Of a stretch of 7,361 bases of DNA, positions 1 to 7,361 are shown in pieces. The notes under the pieces were generated by a model. The model was not told the DNA's origin. It worked only from the letters and a program-made list of their open reading frames with translations, and did not search any database. The stretch lies in the NCBI GenBank assembly GCA_024643915.1, contig JAHEMB010000156.1, positions 1-7,361 on the forward strand. The letters are read 5' to 3'. Both the position numbers and the translations under genes were made by a program. Origin of the DNA: Rhodothermaceae bacterium (GTDB lineage Bacteria; Bacteroidota; Rhodothermia; Rhodothermales; JAHEMB01). The first letter of the stretch is position 1, and each line of letters begins with the position of its first letter.

Positions 1-444
1 GTCGGGAATGCGTCGAGCCAGCCTCTCGAAGTACATGAACTTGGCGAACTCGCCCACGACGCCGACGAGCCCCAGCAGCGGATAAATGTTGAGGAGGCTG
101 AGGAGACCCGTGCACTGCAAATACCGCACGATTTGACGGCGACGGATCGGTAAGTGTAGATACGGCGTCACGCTCAAGCGCGGTGCGCGCTGCAAGAAAT
201 AGCGGAGCGGAACGAGGCTGAGAAAGCCCGTCACTACGTATCTGTTGACGAGCAGAACTGCTGCCTCTCCAGGGAGCATGCCGGCGATAATGAGGCGCTG
301 CAAATACAGCCCGCCAAAGAAAAGCGCCGTCGCGAGATAGAGTCCACCGAAGCCGAGGGCCAGCAGGGCCGGCCAGCGGTGCCGCAAGCGTAGGGATCGT
401 ACCCAGGCTTTCCACTGATGGCGCAGCAAAGCGAGATGGACCAT
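1..444 (-). CDS. DUF5687-like multi-pass membrane protein, N-terminal part (cut by window edge)
   Basis: The minus strand is open from an ATG at 444-442 to the window edge, giving 148 residues. The start reads MVHLALLRHQWKAWVRS, then hydrophobic segments at about residues 25-48, 60-85 and 111-135. A conserved-looking motif TPYLHLPIRRR lies at residues 93-103. The HQWKA...RS opening and the PYLHLPI+R motif match what I remember of DUF5687 proteins, roughly 500-residue membrane proteins of Bacteroidota thought to be permease-like components of ABC exporters. Only about the first third is visible, so transport function cannot be judged. The frame stays open upstream of the ATG back to a stop near 500, with TTG codons that could extend the protein by about 20 residues. 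I prefer the ATG because the family begins close to the HQWK motif; no Shine-Dalgarno decides it. The gene is transcribed away from purM. That it is a membrane protein is clear; the family name is from memory. Confidence 0.72.
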   Translation of the reverse strand, partial: MVHLALLRHQWKAWVRSLRLRHRWPALLALGFGGLYLATALFFGGLYLQRLIIAGMLPGEAAVLLVNRYVVTGFLSLVPLRYFLQRAPRLSVTPYLHLPIRRRQIVRYLQCTGLLSLLNIYPLLGLVGVVGEFAKFMYFERLARRIPD

Positions 445-643
445 AGGGAAGCGAAAATAAGATGACTGCGTATCCTTGAGAGGATCGAACAATGCCTTCA
501 ACTCTTAACCGCGTTTCTTTGTATTCCCAGTTCCGTCGGTGGATCCGCACGACGGCTTTCTCTTGTCTGCCTCTTCACGGCGACCCCTGCTGCCCCGCTT
601 TATCTTGGCTCGCCGACAAGCATAGAACAGACCCGACGACAAC
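445..643. other. Divergent intergenic spacer between the membrane-protein gene and purM
   Basis: This 199-base spacer separates two genes that start in opposite directions, so it should hold both promoters. I see no convincing -35/-10 pair, and no good match to the Bacteroidota TTG/TAnnTTTG pattern. The only structure is a short inverted repeat, ATCCT-TGAG-AGGAT at 472-485, which could be a small operator or chance. No ORF here has coding support. Confidence 0.4.
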
Positions 644-1657
644 ATGGCGACGTACCGCGAAGCCGGTGTGGACATTGAGGCCGGCGAGGAGATGATTCGC
701 CGCATCAAGCCCCTCGTGCGTGACACCTTCGGCCCGGAGGTTCTGGCGGATATCGGGGCCTTTGGGGCGTTTTATCAGCCCGATTTTTCCTCCTACGAAC
801 AGCCGGTCCTTGTGTCTTCCGTTGATGGGGTCGGGACGAAGTTGAAGGTGGCGTTTCGGATGAACCGGCACGACACGGTCGGCCAGGATCTGGTGAATCA
901 CTGCGTCAACGACATCGCCGTGTGCGGGGCACAGCCACTCTTTTTCCTCGACTACTTTTCTACAGGCAGGCTGCGGCCCGACGTGGCAGCCGAAGTGGTG
1001 CGGGGTTTCGCGGTGGCTTGCAAAGAAAACGGCTGTGCCCTCATCGGCGGCGAGACAGCCGAGATGCCTGATCTGTATGCCGAGGGTGAATATGACCTCG
1101 CCGGGACCATCGTCGGCCTGGTGGACAAAAGGCATATCCTTGACGGCAGCCGCGTTCAAGCCGGCGACGTGCTGCTCGGCTTTCCCTCGACGGGCCTGCA
1201 TACGAATGGCTACTCGCTCGCTCGCAAGGTTCTATTTGAGCATTTCGACGTGCATGACCGGCCCGAGATGCTGGCCGGTGAGAGCGTGGGTGAGGCGCTT
1301 TTGCGCGTCCACCGCTCCTATCTTCGGCCAATTCGGGCCCTTGTCCAGCAGGATCTCGCGCACGCCCTCGTTCACGTTACCGGTGGTGGTATTCCGGGCA
1401 ACACGGCGCGTGTCATGCCGGAGGGCCTCGGCTTCGAGGTGGAGTATGGGGCCTGGCCGCGCCCGCCGCTTTTCTCCCTGATCCAAGACCTCGGCGAAGT
1501 GCCCGAAGACGACATGCGCCGCACGTTCAATCTGGGTATTGGGCTCATCGCGCTCGTTCCGGGAAACGTAATCGATGAAGCGCGCAGGCGTCTCGAAGGG
1601 ATGGGGGAGCGGGTTATTCGCCTCGGGCAGGTGGTGCCAGGCGCGAACCTCTCGTAG
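644..1657 (+). CDS. purM: Phosphoribosylformylglycinamidine cyclo-ligase (AIR synthetase)
   Basis: PurM closes formylglycinamidine ribonucleotide to aminoimidazole ribonucleotide using ATP, the fifth step of de novo purine synthesis in the cytosol. The 337-residue product is about the family's normal length (E. coli 345). Family motifs appear in order: DGVGTKLKVA at residues 61-70 (nucleotide binding), a VNDIAVCGAQPLFFLDY stretch at 88-104, GGETAEMP at 135-142, GLHTNGYSL at 184-192, TGGGIPGN at 246-253 and FNLGIG at 295-300. The N-terminal TYREAGVDIEAGEE is typical of the family start, which supports the ATG at 644. No Shine-Dalgarno precedes it; the bases before it are gacgacaac. It is followed 16 bases after its stop by an intrinsic terminator, so it seems to be transcribed separately from plsY. 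No other purine gene is in view. No damage seen. Confidence 0.97.
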   Translation: MATYREAGVDIEAGEEMIRRIKPLVRDTFGPEVLADIGAFGAFYQPDFSSYEQPVLVSSVDGVGTKLKVAFRMNRHDTVGQDLVNHCVNDIAVCGAQPLFFLDYFSTGRLRPDVAAEVVRGFAVACKENGCALIGGETAEMPDLYAEGEYDLAGTIVGLVDKRHILDGSRVQAGDVLLGFPSTGLHTNGYSLARKVLFEHFDVHDRPEMLAGESVGEALLRVHRSYLRPIRALVQQDLAHALVHVTGGGIPGNTARVMPEGLGFEVEYGAWPRPPLFSLIQDLGEVPEDDMRRTFNLGIGLIALVPGNVIDEARRRLEGMGERVIRLGQVVPGANLS

Positions 1658-1673
1658 CTGGAGGGCGCTCTTT

Positions 1674-1712
1674 GTGAGGGGACAGCCATGGTCAAGTCCC
1701 ACTCGCTTTTTT
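1674..1712 (+). terminator. Intrinsic terminator after purM
   Basis: GTGAGGGGAC (1674-1683) pairs with GTCCC-A-CTCGC (1696-1706), giving a ten-pair stem with one G-T wobble and one bulged A around a 12-base loop. It is followed directly by TTTTTT at 1707-1712. This is the classic rho-independent layout and lies 16 bases past the purM stop. It implies that plsY has its own promoter in the remaining 90 bases. Confidence 0.75.
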
Positions 1713-1802
1713 GGAGGTTGGGGAAACATTAGGCGGTGATAGCACAGTTTGAACCCTACCTCACCTGTTTCCTTGACATGATCCTCTGTGTGACCTCTAG
1801 CT

Positions 1803-2486
1803 ATGCTCTCGCTTTTTGTCATCCTGATTCTCAGCTACCTGGTAGGGTCCATCCCGGGTAGCGTGTGGGTCGGCAAGTTGGTGCATGGCATTGACGTGCG
1901 CCAGCACGGCAGCGGCAACGCGGGTGCCACCAATGTTTTCCGCGTGCTGGGCTGGAAAGCCGGGCTCGGCGCCACTATCGTTGATCTGGGGAAGGGATTG
2001 TTCGCCGCCGGGGTTATCGCCACCATTCGCATCGATGGATTGCCCTCTGGGTTCGAGTTCTGGCAGATCGAGACGGTGGTACGTTTACTGGCCGGCATTG
2101 CTGCGGTGATCGGTCACATGTTTCCCGTATGGGCGGATTTCAAAGGAGGGAAGGGCGTCAACACCTCGGCGGGCGTGCTTTTCGCTCTCACGCCCATCAC
2201 CATGCTCATCACGGTGGGCGTCTTCCTGCTCGTGCTCTTCTCGTCGCGCTACGTGTCGCTGGCCTCGCTCTCGGCCGCTATCGCTTTTCCCTCGGCCGTG
2301 GCCATCCGCCGGTACGTGTTCGGCGTGGAGTCCCTTGACCCGAGCCTCCTGGTGTTCGGCATCGTGCTGGCCCTCAGCATCGTCATTGCCCACCGGGCGA
2401 ACATCAAGCGGTTGATTAACGGCACCGAAAGCCGCATCCGCACCTTTCGCCCGGCACGCGGCATGATTGGGAAAGGGGAGCTTTGA
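1803..2486 (+). CDS. plsY: Acyl-phosphate:glycerol-3-phosphate acyltransferase
   Basis: PlsY is an inner-membrane enzyme that transfers an acyl chain from acyl-phosphate (made by PlsX) to the 1-position of glycerol-3-phosphate, giving lysophosphatidic acid, the first committed step of phospholipid synthesis. The 227-residue product has the three cytosolic motifs of the family: GSIPGS at 15-20 leading into the HGSGNAGATN segment at 35-44 (glycerol-phosphate and phosphate binding), GHMFPVWADFKGGKGVNTS at 104-122, and the C-terminal AHRANIKRLINGTE at 196-209. Hydrophobic helices are visible near residues 2-18, 54-76, 93-110, 126-147 and 180-197. The ATG at 1803 begins directly with the first membrane helix, so it is a sound start even though no Shine-Dalgarno precedes it. 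gpsA, which supplies its substrate, follows after 46 bases, so the two are probably co-transcribed. Confidence 0.96.
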   Translation: MLSLFVILILSYLVGSIPGSVWVGKLVHGIDVRQHGSGNAGATNVFRVLGWKAGLGATIVDLGKGLFAAGVIATIRIDGLPSGFEFWQIETVVRLLAGIAAVIGHMFPVWADFKGGKGVNTSAGVLFALTPITMLITVGVFLLVLFSSRYVSLASLSAAIAFPSAVAIRRYVFGVESLDPSLLVFGIVLALSIVIAHRANIKRLINGTESRIRTFRPARGMIGKGEL

Positions 2487-2522
2487 GGACGGGCCCGAAG
2501 CGTATACGTGTCATTTAGAAGA

Positions 2523-2529
2523 GGGAGGA
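2523..2529 (+). promoter_or_regulatory. Ribosome binding site deciding the gpsA start
   Basis: GGGAGGA lies just ahead of the GTG at 2533, a slightly short spacing. It is the only strong Shine-Dalgarno sequence before any gene start in this window. It favours GTG 2533 over the in-frame TTG at 2467, which overlaps plsY and would add 22 residues not expected for the family. Confidence 0.6.
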
Positions 2530-2532
2530 TCA

Positions 2533-3564
2533 GTGGGCAAGAAGGTAGCGGTTCTCGGCGCCGGGAGCTGGGGGACGGCTCTCGCCATCAGCCTCGCCAA
2601 AGGGGGCAACGAAACGACCCTCTGGGCGCGTCGCCCAGAGGCCGCCGAGGTCATGCGCCGTGAACGCCACAATCCGACGTATTTGCCCGATCTGCTGATC
2701 CCCGAAGTGCTTCACATCACCGCTGATCTGGATGAGGCGGCGGCAGAGAAAGAGATGTGGATCTTCGCCACGCCCTCGCAGGCCGTGCGGCAAGCCGCCC
2801 TGCGTGTGGCCCCGCTCGCCCATCAGGACTTGGTTGCCGTTTCGGTAGCAAAAGGCATCGAGAACGGCACCCTTATGACGACCACTCAGGTGCTGGACGA
2901 AGCCCTGGAGGTGGTACCGCGTGAGCACACCGGCGTCCTGTACGGTCCTAGCCACGCCGAGGAAGTAGCCGCCGGGCTGCCCACCACCGTTGTCGCCGCT
3001 GCTTACGATGAGGACGTGACGCGTGAAATCCAGCGCGCATTCATGACGCCGCGTCTCCGCGTTTACGTCAACCACGATGTGCGCGGTGTGGAGATCGGAG
3101 GATCCGTCAAAAACGTAATGGCGATTGCGGCGGGCATGAGCGACGGCATCGGCTACGGAGACAACGCCAAAGCCGCCATCATCACGCGCGGCCTGGCCGA
3201 GATTCAGCGGCTGGGCCTTGCTATGGGCGCCGAATCCTCCACCTTCGCAGGCTTGGCCGGGCTGGGCGACCTCGTGGTGACCTGCACGAGCCGGCACAGC
3301 CGCAACCGGTATCTGGGCGAACAAATCGGGCAAGGGCGCTCGCGCGCGGAGGTGGAGGCAGAGATGCGGATGGTCGCCGAAGGTGTCCGCACCACGCAAT
3401 CGGTCCACGAGCTGGCGCGGAAGCACCACATCGAAATGCCTATTACCGAGGCGGTGTATGCCATTCTTTTCGAGGGCAAACAGCCCAAGCGCGCAGTGGA
3501 AGAGCTGATGACGCGCGCTGCTAAACACGAGGAGTGGATGCCCGACATTTTGCTCGAAGATTAG
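2533..3564 (+). CDS. gpsA: NAD(P)-dependent glycerol-3-phosphate dehydrogenase
   Basis: GpsA reduces dihydroxyacetone phosphate to sn-glycerol-3-phosphate with NAD(P)H in the cytosol, supplying the backbone used by PlsY encoded just upstream. The product from the GTG start is 343 residues, normal for the family. It opens with a Rossmann fold and its GxGxxG loop, VLGAGSWGTALA at 7-18. It continues with the GPSHAEEVAAG motif at 138-148, a GGSVKNVMAIAAG segment at 189-201 containing the probable catalytic Lys193, GDNAKAAIITRGLAEI at 209-224, and a GLAGLGDLVVTCTS segment at 240-253 followed by SRNRYLG. The third residue position of the usual GALKNV is Val here (GSVKNV), a mild change. The His in GPSHAEEV, where most families have Phe, is a form I associate with Bacteroidota/Chlorobi sequences. 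All key residues are intact. The start is chosen because the nucleotide-binding strand KKVAVLGAG begins directly after it and a GGGAGGA site precedes it. Confidence 0.96.
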   Translation: MGKKVAVLGAGSWGTALAISLAKGGNETTLWARRPEAAEVMRRERHNPTYLPDLLIPEVLHITADLDEAAAEKEMWIFATPSQAVRQAALRVAPLAHQDLVAVSVAKGIENGTLMTTTQVLDEALEVVPREHTGVLYGPSHAEEVAAGLPTTVVAAAYDEDVTREIQRAFMTPRLRVYVNHDVRGVEIGGSVKNVMAIAAGMSDGIGYGDNAKAAIITRGLAEIQRLGLAMGAESSTFAGLAGLGDLVVTCTSRHSRNRYLGEQIGQGRSRAEVEAEMRMVAEGVRTTQSVHELARKHHIEMPITEAVYAILFEGKQPKRAVEELMTRAAKHEEWMPDILLED

Positions 3565-3771
3565 GTAATCGTGCCATGGAGTGTGTAGATTTAGAGAACC
3601 CCCCAGGGTGCCAGCCCTCGCTGCCCGTCCTGTCTTCCCTGGCGCGGTCTTTGCGCCTATCTTACTGGAATCATGGCATCTAGCGCCATCGATAGTTCGT
3701 CGCCTCAGCCGCCCTAGAGGCGTCGGCTCTTCTGTCGCTCGCTCGTCCGTTTCATCAGCAGTGCAGCCGCC
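3565..3771. other. Spacer between gpsA and the AlbA_2 gene
   Basis: This 207-base region has no supported gene. It holds two short hairpins: GGCGC/GCGCC around a 7-base loop at 3641-3657, and CGCCTC/GAGGCG around a 10-base loop at 3701-3722. Neither is followed by a run of T, so neither is a clear terminator. The promoter of the downstream gene may lie here, but no hexamer pair stands out. Confidence 0.35.
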
Positions 3772-4422
3772 ATGAACCTCCAGGAACTGACGCGTCTCGT
3801 CTCCCTCGGCGAGGGGCCACACCTTGAGTTTAAGCGGAGGGTCCCGCGTTCCGAGCGCATCGTCAAAGAGATCGTGGCGTTCGCCAATACGCAGGGAGGC
3901 CGCCTGCTGCTGGGCGTCGACGACGACGGCACCATCCTGGGCGTGCGCGATGCCGCCGAGGAGGAATTCGCGCTCAAACAGGCGCTTGATGAGCACTGTG
4001 ATCCGATGGTGCCGCACCGGAGTCAGCGCATTGCTATCACGAAGAAGCGGGACGTCATCCTGCTGCATGTACCCGAAAGCGCCGACAAGCCCCACGCCGT
4101 CGTTAACCCCGATGGGACGCGTGCCGTTTACCAGCGCATCGGCGAGAACAGCGTGGAGGCGAGCCGCGAGGCCCGGCGGCTGATGCGCTACGAAAACGAT
4201 TCGCACGGCGTGCTCATCGAATTTGGGGAGAAGGAACAGATCCTGCTGCGTTACCTCGATAATTATGGCCGTATCACGGTAGGTCAGTTCGCCAATCTGG
4301 CCAATATTCCCCGCCGCCGGGCCTCACAAACACTCGTCCTTCTTGCCCGCGCTAACGTGCTGCTGCTGCACCCGGACCAGCGACAGGACTATTTCACCCT
4401 CGCCCTGCGCAATGTGGGGTGA
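3772..4422 (+). CDS. Small AlbA_2 (Schlafen-type) domain protein with C-terminal winged helix-like region
   Basis: The 216-residue product starts with an AlbA_2 domain (Pfam PF04326 family, often annotated as putative ATP-binding or HTH protein). Visible marks are LEFKRR at residues 18-23, IVKEIVAFANTQGGRLLLGV at 30-49, DDDGTILGV at 50-58 and YQRIGENSVEAS at 120-131. The last part, about 150-212, has the helix-helix-strand look of a winged helix: EKEQILLRYLDNYGRITVGQ, then NIPRRRASQTLVLL, then a DYFTLA hairpin end. Proteins of this class bind nucleic acid; some eukaryotic Schlafen relatives cut RNA, but no biochemical role can be given here. It is shorter than the common version with a GHKL ATPase-like C-terminal domain. 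The ATG at 3772 fits the domain start; no Shine-Dalgarno is seen. It lies 164 bases before the topoisomerase gene on the same strand, and a regulatory link is only a guess. Family call is firm, function unknown. Confidence 0.85.
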   Translation: MNLQELTRLVSLGEGPHLEFKRRVPRSERIVKEIVAFANTQGGRLLLGVDDDGTILGVRDAAEEEFALKQALDEHCDPMVPHRSQRIAITKKRDVILLHVPESADKPHAVVNPDGTRAVYQRIGENSVEASREARRLMRYENDSHGVLIEFGEKEQILLRYLDNYGRITVGQFANLANIPRRRASQTLVLLARANVLLLHPDQRQDYFTLALRNVG

Positions 4423-4586
4423 CAGGGAAGGCGAGTAACGGATGGTGGGTAACGGAGGACAGGCGGCGGTCTGCTCCTCGCCCGTCGCGCTTCACTATTC
4501 GCCCCGTCCGTGTGAAGAACCGTTGTCACTGCTTTGCCGTATCTTGAGGTGTAACCGAGCGGAATATACCCGTTATTGCAAGAAAA

Positions 4587-7361
<2,775 letters not shown>

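Noticed and set aside
575..1201. Minus-strand open frame of 208 codons opposite purM
   Set aside because: Antisense of purM, no motif, and it would occupy the divergent spacer.
1773..1805. TTGACA at 1773-1778 as a promoter for plsY
   Set aside because: The -35 match is perfect, but at 17 bases downstream there is only TCTAGC, which would touch the plsY start codon and leave no room for the transcript start. A promoter must exist after the purM terminator, but this is not a convincing one.
3641..3662. Terminator after gpsA (GGCGC/GCGCC hairpin)
   Set aside because: Only five base pairs and followed by tatctta rather than a T run.
3581..3775. Small plus-strand frame of 64 codons between gpsA and the AlbA_2 gene
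   Set aside because: No ribosome site, low-complexity Arg/Pro/Ser composition, runs into the next gene start, and resembles no family.
2530..4206. Long open frame on the minus strand (558 codons) opposite gpsA and the AlbA_2 gene
   Set aside because: It crosses two genes with clear family motifs, is rich in His/Arg/Gly as expected of antisense GC-rich frames, and has no recognisable domain.
4435..4456. Direct repeat GTAACGGA twice, 14 bases apart, after the AlbA_2 gene
   Set aside because: Eight bases, two copies, no further copy seen nearby; likely chance and not an array or attachment site.

Overview
The window carries five protein genes. One of them is interrupted by a large in-frame intein. 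DNA is moderately GC-rich. The best pointers to origin are the reverse-strand gene at the left edge, which reads as the N-terminus of a DUF5687-type membrane protein (a family I know mainly from Bacteroidota), a GpsA with the GPSHAEEV form of its substrate-site motif, and start codons that mostly lack a Shine-Dalgarno sequence. Together these suggest a GC-rich member of the Bacteroidota/Rhodothermota group. This is inference: no rRNA or other decisive marker is present.

Layout. Positions 1-444 (minus strand): N-terminal part of a DUF5687-like multi-pass membrane protein, cut by the window edge. 445-643: divergent intergenic spacer. 644-1657 (plus): purM, purine biosynthesis, followed at 1674-1712 by a convincing intrinsic terminator. 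1803-2486: plsY, and 2533-3564: gpsA, separated by 46 bases. These two make the glycerol-3-phosphate backbone and add its first acyl chain, so they form a short phospholipid-synthesis pair. 3565-3771: spacer without a supported gene. 3772-4422: a small AlbA_2 (Schlafen-type) protein with a C-terminal winged-helix-like region. 4587 to the right edge: a type IIA DNA topoisomerase A subunit, most like ParC, open to the end of the window.

The most notable element is the intein at 4794-6128 (445 residues) inside the topoisomerase. It sits in the highly conserved stretch just before the YHPHGD motif, the equivalent of the quinolone-resistance region of GyrA/ParC. This is well upstream of the insertion point next to the catalytic tyrosine that mycobacterial GyrA inteins use. 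It has Cys1, terminal His-Asn and a Cys at +1, plus a two-motif LAGLIDADG homing endonuclease with both catalytic aspartates. The normally conserved block B histidine is replaced by glutamine. After splicing, the catalytic tyrosine falls at residue 119, matching Tyr122 of E. coli GyrA.

I found no sign of a new multi-gene system. Apart from the intein and the AlbA_2 gene the region is ordinary housekeeping sequence.
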